The notes under the pieces: model-generated
Database searches by the model: none
The model's input: only the letters and a program-made list of their open reading frames with translations
Told to the model about the DNA's origin: nothing
Assembly: GCA_030280995.1 (NCBI GenBank)
Contig: JASXTE010000013.1
Location: forward strand, 10,757,001 to 10,821,000
Source: Hemileia vastatrix
Lineage: Eukaryota; Basidiomycota; Pucciniomycetes; Pucciniales; Zaghouaniaceae
DNA length: 64,000 nt
Direction of reading: 5' to 3'
Translations under genes and position numbers: made by a program
Shown: positions 19,272-28,886 of the stretch, one piece after another
How positions within the stretch are numbered: position 1 is the first letter of the stretch
How the letters are laid out: each line of letters opens with the position of its first letter

Positions 19272-19330
19272 TAAATCATTAGATAGATCTTTAATATTGT
19301 AGTGAGTTTACTCAAGTCAGGATCTGAAGC

Positions 19331-20149
19331 CTAAATATCAAGAATTGATTGCATAAATTCATCCTCAAGATCTACAATATAAATGCCATAAATGTTAATA
19401 ATCTCTGATTCAGGAACATAAGCAGGATTGTCATCATCATTATTAGGCAGAGGTACTCTTGATAACAAGTCTACATTAGAGTGTAAGGTTCCTGCTCTAT
19501 ATGTCATAGTCATCCGTCCTCTGTATTCTTGTACAGCTAATTGCCATCTAAATATGTGTCTATTAAGAGTTTTAATGTTTAAGAGTGACTTAACTGCACT
19601 ACAGTCAGTTATTAACTCAAATTTTTGGTCTTCAAGGTAATAACTTCTTCCAAACATTCAAGTTGAGTAGCACTATATTTCAATTCACTACTTCTTACAG
19701 TACGTGAAATATAGCAAATTACTACTTCTGACATTTTTCCTTCAAAAAGTTGTTTTTGATGCAAAGCAGCACTCAGACCAATAAAACTTGAATCTGTATA
19801 TAACAAAAAAGGTTATTGGAAAGCTGGTAATCCTAAGATAGGAGCTGTAATCAAACATTCTTTCAACTTATTGAAAGCCTGTTGTCTTTCATTATTCAAA
19901 ATGAAAGCTTCTGATTTATTTATCAGTGTGATCAATGGTGCAGCAATTAATTGGTAGTTTTTTATATATTTTCTATAATAACCACAAATACCAAGAAATG
20001 ATTGTACATTCTTTACATTTTAAGGAATGCCAATATTCTTTATTTCAGCAACCTTATTTTTATTTGTCTACACATATTTGTATGCCAGATACAATATGAC
20101 CAAGCACTTTTAAAGATTCAAACACAAATTAACATTTTTTCAAAGCAAG
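19331..20149 (-). pseudogene. pol: Element C RNase H and end of RT, cut by element D
   Basis: Frames include LLYTDSSFIGLSAALHQKQ (RNase H catalytic Asp), ATQLECLEEV, FELITDCSAVKSLLN and LHSNVDLLSRV. RT thumb/connection sequence precedes it up to 20149, where element D interrupts; RT resumes at 28887. Several frameshifts are present, for example at about 19640 and 19810. Confidence 0.85.
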
Positions 20150-20955
20150 TGTCAAGGTACCCTATTGGTCTAGAAAATTGGTATGAAGTTTTTACGAGGA
20201 TTTTAAAGGTTTAAATGGACTCTCAACAAATTTGTACGTATCTCTTAAATCACAGATGATTATTTTACTCAATTAAAAGAGGTATGATTAAAATATTGAT
20301 ATAAATTATATATTAGAGTTACGTATTGTAAATACTAATGCTATAGAATATAAGAATAAGTTTTTGATTTGTTAATATTGTAATAAAGTGATGTAGTAAA
20401 AGGAATGATGAAAAGACAACAAAAAGAGAGGCCTTATATAGGCAAAGGAGAGACAAAGCACGGCAATCAAATTCTAAAAACAGTAGTATGAGAGAGAGAA
20501 AAGAATATTCCAGAAGTAGTATTTTCAAATTATAAAGTTATTCTAAAAAGAAGGCATCAAAAAGATGTATTTACAGAGTATGTCAGAAATACATCAATTT
20601 ATTTAATATTTACTGTAGAAGTCAATTCTAAATAAGAAATTTGATTTTTTTGTATATATTTAATATTATTTGACTATTAAAATCTTATTTTATCATAATA
20701 TCTATTTTTTAATATAAATTTTTATTTTTTCCAACCTGTCAAATGAGCATGTTTTTAGAGAAAAATATAAGGGAAAATTTTATATTTTAATTTTAATTAT
20801 TTATTTAATTTTATCATTCTGTAATTAGTTAATTTATTATAACTAATTTTAATGTAACTAAATTATAATTAAATAATAATTAAAATGATAAGGTGCGGCT
20901 TCATTCAGTAAATAATTAATTATTTCACTGGGTAAGTCTAGTAGCCTGGCTGACA
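20150..20955 (-). repeat. Element D 3' LTR
   Basis: The LTR reads TGTCAAGG to GGCTGACA on the plus strand (TGTCAGCC to CCTTGACA in the element's sense). It is followed inward by ctccctcactcta, the purine tract of the minus-strand element. Confidence 0.93.
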
Positions 20956-20968
20956 CTCCCTCACTCTA
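20956..20968 (-). other. Element D polypurine tract
   Basis: In the element's sense this is tagagtgagggag directly before the 3' LTR. Similar tracts border 17713, 46227, 48243 and, inverted, 45054. Confidence 0.75.
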
Positions 20969-20990
20969 AAAAAAAACAATAAAAAAAATG

Positions 20991-22380
20991 CTATGATTTT
21001 TTCTTTTTATACTTTTTTAGTAGAGTAGGAAGATTATATATCTCCTTCCCAGGTATCCAAGAATCATATTCAGATGATTTATTTTTGAATCTCAATAAGT
21101 ATTCTGTACCTTTCTCAGCAGTGACTATTCTGTCATTTAAAATTTTTTCAATTTCTGCTTTTTCAGTGATTTTATTTGTGGTTTTCTTTGGTCTACCCCT
21201 CCTTTTTGGAAATAAATCACCATTGGATGTGTAAGGTTTCAAAAGAGATATTGGAAAAACAGGATGTTTTCTGTCATATGGAGAATACAGAATAACTTCA
21301 ACTGCATTATCTCCAATCATTCTTCTGACAACAAATGGATGAACAAATGGATCTTTCAATTTGTTATTACCTTGTAAGTTGAAGTGGACTGTAGAAATCA
21401 ACACTTCATCACCCTTTTTATAAGTGTATTCTTTATGGGATGTGTCCCATCTTTTCTTCTCATATTTAAATGATTTTTCAATACATTTTTATGCATGATT
21501 TCTTCATAGTTGTTGCATTTGAAGAAAAGATTTTACACCAGGATGTATATACAATTTAGGTATTTTGTTATTGAGAATTTGTGCAGGAGTATTAGGAACA
21601 TATCCAAGCCAGAGCTCAAAAGGCTTTCTTTGAATAACAGAATGAACAGTGCTATTATAAGCAAATTCTAACCCAGGAAGTAAGGTAACCCAATCATGAG
21701 TGAATCTGTCATTATCTTTATACTCAAGGCCAAAGGCACAATATCTTCTTATCATGTCCTCTAAAGTCTGAATCATTCTTTCAGCTAAACCATCAGTCTG
21801 AGGGTGATGGGCAGTAGAAAGTTTCAGATCACAACCACAAACATCCATCAGAGACATCCAAAATTCAGAAGTAAATTTAGGGTCTCTGTCAGAGATTATG
21901 GCTTTAGGAAAACCAGAAGTATTAAACATATGAGACCACCATAAGAAAGCTAATTCTTTAGTGGAAACATCCTTGTGGGTAGGGATAAATTTACACATTT
22001 TTGTGAATCTGTCAACAATAACCCAACAAGAGTTATAACTGTCTTTACCTGCAATAGGTAATCCTGTTACAAAATCTATGTTTATTATTTGCCATGGAGC
22101 ATCAGGAGGTTCAATATGTTGCATTAATCCTGCTCTTTTACCAGTTAATCTTTTTGATTTTTGGCAAGAATCACAAGATTCAACATATAATTTTGTGTCT
22201 TCAGACATATTAGCCCACCAAGCAGTGTTCTTAATTCTGATCATTGTTTTGTCAAGATCAAAATGTCCAGCTAATATGTCATCATGACAAATTTTCAAGA
22301 TAATCTCTTTCATAGAAGGAGTAATAACAATAACATTACTCAACTTTCTTCTATAATATAGATATCCTTCATCAATTGAA
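20991..22380 (-). pseudogene. pol: Element D integrase with chromodomain
   Basis: The main ORF 21504-22343 has the zinc domain (CHDDILAGHFDLDK, ESCDSCQKS intact), the core (IDFVTGLPIAG, ISDRDPKFTSEF, LAERMIQ) and the start of the tail. A second ORF, 20991-21404, holds the barrel (DPFVHPFVVRRM, HPVFPISLLKPY) and a chromodomain (EIEKILNDRIVTAEKGTEYL, SSEYDSWIPG) with a Lys-rich end. A stop or shift near 21490 separates the two, and the junction with RNase H near 22380-22500 is also shifted. The catalytic residues are intact. Confidence 0.9.
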
Positions 22381-22522
22381 AAATTTACCTTTTTCCAAAG
22401 CTTTTTGGTACTTTGGTGGAAGGGTTTTACTAATGCTTGTATTGAAGCATTCTTTGAATCATTTAATATGGTGCATAACTTTCTAAGTCAGTGTCCTTAT
22501 CATATGATTCCAGAATAAGCTG

Positions 22523-24424
22523 TTATAGCTCTTCCTCCATATCAACCACATATATCCCATGAATATGAATAATTTTATCCTCAGGATCATAAGCAGGATT
22601 AGAGTCATCACTTGGTAAAGGTAACCTTGATAACATATCCACATTTGAGTGAACAATACCAGCCCTATGAATAATTGTCATTCTCCCTCTGTACTCTTGA
22701 AAAGCCAGCTGCCATCTGAACATATGTCTGTTAGGTGTTTTCAAGTTTAAAAGGGATTTAACTGCACTGCAGTCAGTGACAAGTTCAAATTTCTGGTCAT
22801 CTAGGTAATAATGAAGCTTTTCTAGAGCCCATACTACAGCTAAACACTCTAATTGAGTAGCACCATATTTCAATTCACTATTTCTCAGGGTTCTTGAAAT
22901 ATAACAAATTACTACTTCTGAAACTTTATCATTCATCACTTGTTTTTGATGGAGGGCAGCACCAAGACCAATGAAACTGGCATCAGTGTACAAAACAAAT
23001 GGTTGATTAAAGTCAGGTAAAGCAAGAATTGGTGCTGACATCAAACAGTGTTTCATAGTGTCAAAGGCTCTTTGTCTTTCACTATTACAGACAAAAGCAA
23101 CATCCTTTCTAGTTAATTGGGTAAGGGGTAAAGCTACGACTTGGTAATTTTTAATATACTGTCTATAGTATCCACACATTCCCAAAAAACTTTGGAGCTC
23201 TCTCACTTTTGTAGGAGCCTTCACCTGTTGTATGGCTGCCACTTTGTTCTGGTCAACACATATCTGTAAGCCTGAAACAACATGACCAAGAACTTTTAAA
23301 GAATGGAAACCAAATTTACATTTCTTCAAAGCAAGTGTCATATTTATTTCATCCATTTTCTGGAATACTTTACACAGGTGTTTAAGATGGTCCTCAAATG
23401 TTTTTGAGAATATAATGATATCATCAATATAAACCATCAGCCATCCTTCAATTATCTCTTGATGGAATATGTTATCCATTACTTTTTGGAAAACTGAAGG
23501 GGCATTTTTAGGGCCAAATGGCATCCTAATATACTTATAAATACCCATATGAGTGGCAATCATCAGAAATTTCTGAGAATTTTTCTCAACAGGTACCTGG
23601 TGATATCCTTTATTACCATCCAAACAGCTGATATATTTAGCACCCTGTAAAGTAGCATGTATAGAGCTGATTCTAGGTAAAGGGTAGATATCATCAACAG
23701 TATAAGTGTTTAGTGCTCTATAATCACCACATAACCTGGCTTTATCTTTCTCATAAGAAATTAGGACAGGTGAGATAACACAATATTTAGGTGTTTCAAC
23801 TACCTTTTCAATAATATTCATTTCTAAAAGGGTAGAGATATTGTCTTCAATATCTTTTCTCTTTGTGGGAGAAGCAGGATAAGGCTTCTTCTTTAAACTA
23901 GGTGCTATATCAGTTAATGGGCAAGACAATGAAATTTTCATTTCTTCTTTAACTAATCCCAGTTCATGTGACCCATGAGCAAAGGCCATAGGAAAAGATT
24001 TTATCAAGTTAATGATGGAATCTTTATCCTCACCAGAAAGTTGTTCTCCAAAAGAAGCATTGTCAATTTCAGACATAAGGGCATGCATTTCCTTTTTAGA
24101 TCTTTCTTTATATTGAACCACAGAATTACATGTGTTCAATTCTGGTTTTAATAATTTTTTAGGGGAGGAAGTCTTAAATTTTCTCTTCCCATTCATCCCC
24201 ATTGTGAAACATTGGTTTGAAGAATCCAATTTTATGCAATACTTGGTTAGAATATCATTCCCTACAATAAACCAATTGCTCATGTTATCATTTTTCATGA
24301 CAACAAAATCACAAAAAGCTCTTACAAAAGCATGGTTATATTTAAAAAACACTGTGGCTTTGTATTTACCAATGGGGGAAAAAACAGAGCCATACCCTCT
24401 CCAATTTTCAGAAATGATAGGCAT
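22523..24424 (-). CDS. pol: Element D reverse transcriptase-RNase H (intact 633-codon frame)
   Basis: The frame covers the end of the protease region (ENWRGYGSVFSPIGKYKATVF... flap-like segment), a linker, RT (LCGDYRALNTY, CLDGNKGYHQ with catalytic Asp, RMPFGPKNAPSVFQ, MVYIDDIIIFSK) and RNase H (VLYTDASFIGLGAALHQKQ, ELVTDCSAVKSLLN, HSNVDMLSRL). It ends at a stop at 22523 shortly before integrase. It is the longest undamaged ORF of the chromoviruses here and copies element RNA into DNA. The true polyprotein start lies upstream in gag-PR. Confidence 0.9.
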   Translation of the reverse strand: MPIISENWRGYGSVFSPIGKYKATVFFKYNHAFVRAFCDFVVMKNDNMSNWFIVGNDILTKYCIKLDSSNQCFTMGMNGKRKFKTSSPKKLLKPELNTCNSVVQYKERSKKEMHALMSEIDNASFGEQLSGEDKDSIINLIKSFPMAFAHGSHELGLVKEEMKISLSCPLTDIAPSLKKKPYPASPTKRKDIEDNISTLLEMNIIEKVVETPKYCVISPVLISYEKDKARLCGDYRALNTYTVDDIYPLPRISSIHATLQGAKYISCLDGNKGYHQVPVEKNSQKFLMIATHMGIYKYIRMPFGPKNAPSVFQKVMDNIFHQEIIEGWLMVYIDDIIIFSKTFEDHLKHLCKVFQKMDEINMTLALKKCKFGFHSLKVLGHVVSGLQICVDQNKVAAIQQVKAPTKVRELQSFLGMCGYYRQYIKNYQVVALPLTQLTRKDVAFVCNSERQRAFDTMKHCLMSAPILALPDFNQPFVLYTDASFIGLGAALHQKQVMNDKVSEVVICYISRTLRNSELKYGATQLECLAVVWALEKLHYYLDDQKFELVTDCSAVKSLLNLKTPNRHMFRWQLAFQEYRGRMTIIHRAGIVHSNVDMLSRLPLPSDDSNPAYDPEDKIIHIHGIYVVDMEEEL

Positions 24425-24466
24425 CAGTTTAGATTTATAGTCTTGATCTACTGAAGCAAGTCCTCT

Positions 24467-25735
24467 TTAATATACTACACTTCCTCCAGCTCCAGAATCC
24501 AGAATAACTTCGATGCTGGTTCCATTGATCAAGACTGGTGCCTTGAGAGGGGCAATAACAATTGAGTTATCCTCAATGTTCTTTATGATCTCAGCATCCT
24601 CAACTGTAGATAAAGCATTATTATCAATATCAATAGTATTTAAATAATGAATATTCTCTTCCAGCATCAAGATTTCTTGTTGAGATTCATATGAAATATT
24701 GCTGGCACAATCACTTGATGTATCATCCAGTGCCACTGTGTCATCAGCATGCTCCTCTGTTTTTTCTACAATATTTATCTTCTTGTCACAAACATGGCCT
24801 TTCTGCCAAGGCTTGTTGCACTTGAAGCAAGTGTTTGTTGCATACTTCTTTGGTGAAACAGGGGCAGAAGGTTTACCAACCTTTTCCAGAGGTTTCTGTT
24901 GGTAAGTAGAGGGTTTCTCAAAACGGGTCCTAGGAATGAATTTTCTGACATCATACTTATTGTTTAGACGTATCTCATTGCAAGTATTAATGAAACAAGA
25001 GGGTTCTTTGGAGAACTCAGTCCTAGCCACTATCAAGTCTCTCAGAGACATTGGTAATTTATAGAGGATCCTGTCCTTCCATAAATCAAACTCCATATTT
25101 GGGTCCATTGCCCTTAATATTTTTACAAGTTTCTTTAAAAAATCAATAGGTTTATCAGTAGAAGAGCTATATCTAGTTTCCTCATACTGCCTTTGTTGAG
25201 CCATTCTGAAATTGGAGCCACCAAATTGTGCTTTAATTAATTTCTTCCAATCCTCCCATGAGTAGTCATTCCCATCCAGGAGAACAGATTCATACCACAT
25301 CAGGGCAACATTAGTGAATAAAGAAATTAATTTGGACACAATTTCCTCATCTGGGAGTTTGTAAGAATTTTTTAAGTTATCAATTCTGCAAATAAATTGT
25401 TGCCAATCAGAGGAAGAATCACCATCAAATGTTGGTTACTGGTCAAGTTTTGGCCAATTCTTTTGATTTGAAGAAGTCTCCTTAGTACTAGCTTGTTTCT
25501 GAGTAAGAAGCAGCTGTAATTTCTCTAATTGTGCTGAAATCTCATTGTTTAATCCTTCTGTTGCAGATCCTGGTGCATCATCAGTTTTTGATGGAAACTC
25601 AGTGTTATCAACAAGTATTTCTGGATCTATTTTTATTTTAGATGAACTAGCCACAGGTACTATTTGAGCATCCTGCACTATATGTTCCTTCACAGAAATG
25701 TCAGAATATTTTTGGTCATTTAACAATGAGTTCAA
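24467..25735 (-). pseudogene. gag: Element D Gag capsid, zinc knuckle and protease active site
   Basis: ORFs 25436-25735 and 24467-25339 form one Gag region broken near 25340-25435. The capsid part has YESVLLDGNDYSWEDWKK, then AQFGGSNFRMAQQ. The knuckle CFKCNKPWQKGHVC follows at about 24800-24840. An acidic spacer leads to APVLINGTSIEVILDSGAGG, the DSGA active site of protease, then a TAA (about 24467) in the middle of PR. This stop separates Gag-PR from RT. Confidence 0.88.
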
Positions 25736-25813
25736 TTTTTCTTCAATGGTTGTTAGTCTTGTTTTAATTTTTGGAAGACTAGATAAACTCTCATTGATAG
25801 TTGCAAAAGATAA

Positions 25814-26158
25814 TTAATTTTTATGTTGAAAAGATGACAAATGGTCATTCAATCTTTTCAGATTTATCTTATCTATCTCTACCTCCTGGCAACAGGCGGA
25901 TACAGTATCTTTTAGTTTAGACAAATCATTTTTTATATTTTGCCATAAAGCAACATTCTTTTCATGGGTTGCTTTGTAATGAGACAATTCATCAGAGACT
26001 CTCTGTGCTTCACTTCTTAATGCTTGATAACCCTGATCAGTTAACAAACTATTATATTTTTGAGTCAATTGCATATTGTTCATTATATGATTTTGCTTGG
26101 AAATAATATCTCTCAAGTGCTCATCATTAATTCTTGCTACATCTGGAGTGTTTCTCAA
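25814..26158 (-). pseudogene. gag: Element D Gag coiled-coil segment
   Basis: The segment of 114 residues (NDEHLRDIISKQNHIMNN, then LRSEAQRVSDELSHYK, then IKNDLSKLKDTV) has the spacing of a coiled coil. It matches 40009-40310 of element E. It is in the same frame as the upstream ORF 26327-27013, with two stops between. Confidence 0.75.
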
Positions 26159-26313
26159 TAAGGAAACTGAGTAACTTTACAGACTCTCATAGAACTCAGG
26201 GTCAAGAGTTTCATCAATCACAGCCATATCAGGATTAATCATTGAGGTAGCAATTAAAAGTAATGGATTAGATACATGAGATATCTGTCTACTATTCCCA
26301 GCCTCTATAGGTC

Positions 26314-26874
26314 TCAAATTTTCATCCTACCTTCCAGATTTACCTGAAGGAACAGAGTCAGCCACAAGAAAAGGCACTTGAGAATCAATAGAGGGACGTA
26401 CCAGGGTTTGCTGGGTATCACCATATTGGGCTTCCTTCTTCTTTTGCCTCCTTGATAAGGGTGGGGAAGAGTGGGGTTGACCTGGGTGGTCCTTGATGGA
26501 ACTACCTGAGGTAACTGATTCTGGTTTTGAGCCAAGTAGTCCCACTGAGTGTTGAGCAAGTCCCACTGCCACTTGGACACTTCCACCTTCTCTTGGGACT
26601 GGGGAGCCAATTGTTGTTGATCCCTGGGAGGAAGAGGTTTCTTCTTCTCTTGGAGAAAAGTATATGTTTTTCTCACCTTTTCTTCCAAGGCATCTACCCT
26701 TACCTTTAGTCTCAAGCTTTGTGTCCTTAGCTCCTTTATGTGAGTGGACAGATTCTTTACCTGCTGAGACAACGGCATCTTTTTTATCCTGAAGCCTTTT
26801 GGAAGCTCTTCTGGTGGGTTTATCATGGGCTTCTGATCCAGAGTTGTGTCCACTAGGATTTCTACTTCTTCCAT
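26314..26874 (-). CDS. Overprinted ORF in the gag start of element D (coiled coil plus Trp motif)
   Basis: This 186-codon frame overlaps the main Gag frame in +1. It starts at internal ATG 26874, or at 26892 upstream in the open frame. It encodes PPEELPKGFRIKKMPLSQQ, a heptad-like region (VKNLSTHIKELRTQSLRLK), an EKVEVSKWQWDLLNTQWDYL stretch and a basic YQGGKRRRK. The same peptide features recur in this frame in elements E, G and C. Expression by leaky scanning, splicing or frameshift is possible. Function unknown. Confidence 0.5.
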   Translation of the reverse strand: MEEVEILVDTTLDQKPMINPPEELPKGFRIKKMPLSQQVKNLSTHIKELRTQSLRLKVRVDALEEKVRKTYTFLQEKKKPLPPRDQQQLAPQSQEKVEVSKWQWDLLNTQWDYLAQNQNQLPQVVPSRTTQVNPTLPHPYQGGKRRRKPNMVIPSKPWYVPLLILKCLFLWLTLFLQVNLEGRMKI

Positions 26875-27013
26875 TTCTACATCCTGTTTGGGGCAAGGAT
26901 TTATTAGTTTGAGAAATTCTTCTTGTTAAAGGAGAACTTAGAGAAGTAGGCTAATCATAATCAATTAAGTCTAGTTCTTCTTCAGGTGCAGCAAAACCAC
27001 TTTGGTCAGTCAT
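26327..27013 (-). pseudogene. gag: Element D Gag N-terminus, main frame
   Basis: The start is ATG 27013 (MTDQSGF, acidic EEELDLIDY), 13 bases after a 3' splice-site-like tttcatttcag. A TAG at about 26951 is the only early stop; the element E counterpart is open there. The rest is basic and polar (RRASKRLQDKKD, SHKGAKDTKLETKGKG, FSPREEE, LSRRQKKK) and ends SGKSGR at 26327. The same DNA is open in the +1 frame (26314-26874), and both frames are conserved in element E. Confidence 0.7.
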
Positions 27014-27025
27014 TTTAAGATTTAA

Positions 27026-27045
27026 CTGAAATGAAAAAAAGAGAC
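27026..27045 (-). other. 3' splice-site-like signal before element D gag
   Basis: In the element's sense a pyrimidine run ends in tttcatttcag 13 bases before the gag ATG. Comparable tracts ending in CAG or TAG precede gag in E (39112), G (55678) and C (32433). A spliced leader is suggested; the donor was not found. Confidence 0.5.
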
Positions 27046-27224
27046 AAATTAATTAGTCTTTTATTTTTAATTTTTTATTTAAAAAAAATAAACTAAAAAT
27101 AAAAAATAATATTTTTTAGGATAAAAATCAACTTAAATAAAATTTATTTATTAGTAAAAAAAATTTAAAACCAGGATTATAATATAATCAACTGTAGAAA
27201 TAAATTAAAATTTTTATTAATAAT

Positions 27225-27715
27225 TATTTATTTTCAGGATTTAAATCAACTAATTTATTACCAGGACTTATTGTCAACTTAAGTAATCAAATATAAAACT
27301 TGATTAATTTAACAAAATTTTATTAAACTGATAACTTAACTACCAGGACTTAATGTCAACTGAAGTAATTAAATATAAATTTTTTATTTTAAAATTTTAT
27401 TAAACTGATCACTTAACTACCAGGACTTAATGTCAACTGAAGTAATTAAATATGAGTTTTATTAATTAAAAAAAATTTCTTGAATTACCAGGACTCAAAG
27501 TCAACTGAAGTAATTAAATATTATTTATTAATTAAAAAAAAATATTATTGTCAGGACAATTTGTCAACTGGAACAATTAAAATTCAAATTAATCAGGACA
27601 ATTGTCAACTGAAAAATGATAATAATTAATATTAAAATATAATTATTTTATTACTTCTGGGACTAAGAACAGATATTGCTCTATCATGGTCAACCAGGAA
27701 AAATAAAATAAAAAA
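27225..27715 (-). repeat. Leader tandem repeats of element D
   Basis: At least seven variants of ccaggact..tgtcaactgaagtaatta occur at about 27236, 27262, 27341, 27419, 27485, 27543, 27592 and, weaker, 27657. Spacing is 50-80 bases. The leader of element G (55860-56080) has similar gggactaag...ggtcaac units. They may belong to a leader intron or a packaging region. The remaining sequence of 27046-27860 is AT-rich and shows no gene. Confidence 0.7.
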
Positions 27716-27905
27716 ATATAATAATAAAATTAAATTCCAAATTACCAGACACCTCCCCCTGCAAAATGAGCAAATTAATGCCACTTACAGAGTGCTGAGT
27801 AAAAGGAAATACGTAGCAAATGAAGAGTGAAGAGTAACCCAAAAATAGTAATAACAATAATTACCACGATATATACAATGTTTAGTCAGTATATGAACAT
27901 AAGTT

Positions 27906-27938
27906 TTGGAGCACGGTTCGATTCCCGTTCGCAGCAAA
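27906..27938 (+). other. tRNA-3'-end-like sequence with B-box in element D leader
   Basis: Plus-strand ggagcacggttcgattcc then cgttcgcagca looks like a T-arm and acceptor strand. Bases 27915-27925 match the RNA polymerase III B-box (GGTTCGANTCC). The T stem lacks one G. No matching 5' tRNA half or A-box was found within 80 bases. A degraded counterpart lies in element G at about 56262-56285. A perfect 12-bp palindrome, tgtcacgtgaca, follows at 27945-27956. Confidence 0.5.
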
Positions 27939-28049
27939 AACTTTTGTCACGTGACATATAATGTTCCTTGTTTTCTCGCCTTCTCTTGTCCTTTACAGGT
28001 ACTTGTACTCCGATGGTCCCCTTGATTACGCCTCAAGTAATGTTGCGCC

Positions 28050-28075
28050 GTCAATATTTCGGAAAGGATCCCAAT
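28050..28075 (-). other. Primer-binding-site-like sequence of element D
   Basis: In the element's sense the first bases after the LTR are attgggatcctttccgaaat. Elements C (ttgggggtctttcc, at about 32901-32914) and G (ttggaggccttttgaaac, at about 56352-56368) have a related sequence in the same place. The tRNA partner, or a self-priming partner, was not identified. Confidence 0.5.
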
Positions 28076-28881
28076 TGTCAAGGTACGCTTTTGGTCTCGA
28101 AGATTGGTATGAAGTTTTTACAAGGATTTTAAAGGTTTAAATGGACTCTCAACAAATTTGTACGTATCTCTTAAATCAAAGATGATTATTTTACTCAATT
28201 AAAAGAGGTATGATTAAAATATTGATATAAATTATATATTAGAGTTACGTATTGTAAATACTAATTCTATAGATTATAAGAATAAGTTTTTGATTTGTTA
28301 ATATTGTAATAAAGTGATGTAGTAAAAGGAATGATGAAAAGACAACAAAAAGAGAGGTCTTATATAGGCAAAGGAGAGACAAAGCACGGCAATCAAATTC
28401 TAAAAACAGTAGTATGAGAGAGAGAAAAGAATATTCCAGAAGGAGTATTTTCAAATAATAAAGTTATTCTAAAAAGAAGGCGTCAAAAAGATGTATTTAC
28501 AGAGTATGTCAGAAATACATCAATTTATTTAATATTTACTGTAGAAGTCAATTCTAAATAAGAAATTTGATTTTTTTGTATATATTTAATATTATTTGAA
28601 TATTAAAATCTTATTTTATCTTAATATCTATTTTTTAATATAAATTTTTATTTTTTCCAACCTGTCAAATGAGCACGGTGTTAGAGAAAAATATAAGGGA
28701 CAATTTTATATTTTAATTTTATTTATTTATTTAATTTTATCATTCTCTAATTAGTTAATTTATTATAACTAATTTTAATGTAACTAAATTATAATTAAAT
28801 AATAATTAAAATGATAAGGTGCAGCTTCATCCAGTAAATAATTAATTATTTCACTGGGTAAGTCTAGTAGCCTGGCTGACA
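28076..28881 (-). repeat. Element D 5' LTR
   Basis: This is the 806-bp partner of 20150-20955, followed on the plus strand by the duplicated gcaag and then RT sequence of element C. Confidence 0.93.
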
Positions 28882-28886
28882 GCAAG

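Larger units (their letters stand above)
20150..28881 (-). mobile_element. Element D: near-complete chromovirus nested in element C (8.7 kb)
   Basis: Two 806-bp LTRs (20150-20955 and 28076-28881; about 25 differences by eye) flank a minus-strand gag-pol. Exact duplications gcaag lie at 20145-20149 and 28882-28886. It sits in the RT gene of element C, and the homologous uninterrupted site can be seen in D's own RT near 23325. Of the chromoviruses here it has the fewest defects: RT-RNase H is open for 633 codons. Confidence 0.95.

Noticed and set aside
20319..20528. 69-codon ORF in the D LTR, repeated at 28245-28454
   Set aside because: LTR duplicate; the frame is disrupted in the solo copy at 546-1347.
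27906..27938. Complete tRNA gene
   Set aside because: Only the T-arm and acceptor-like 3' part is visible; no D-arm, anticodon arm or matching 5' acceptor within range.
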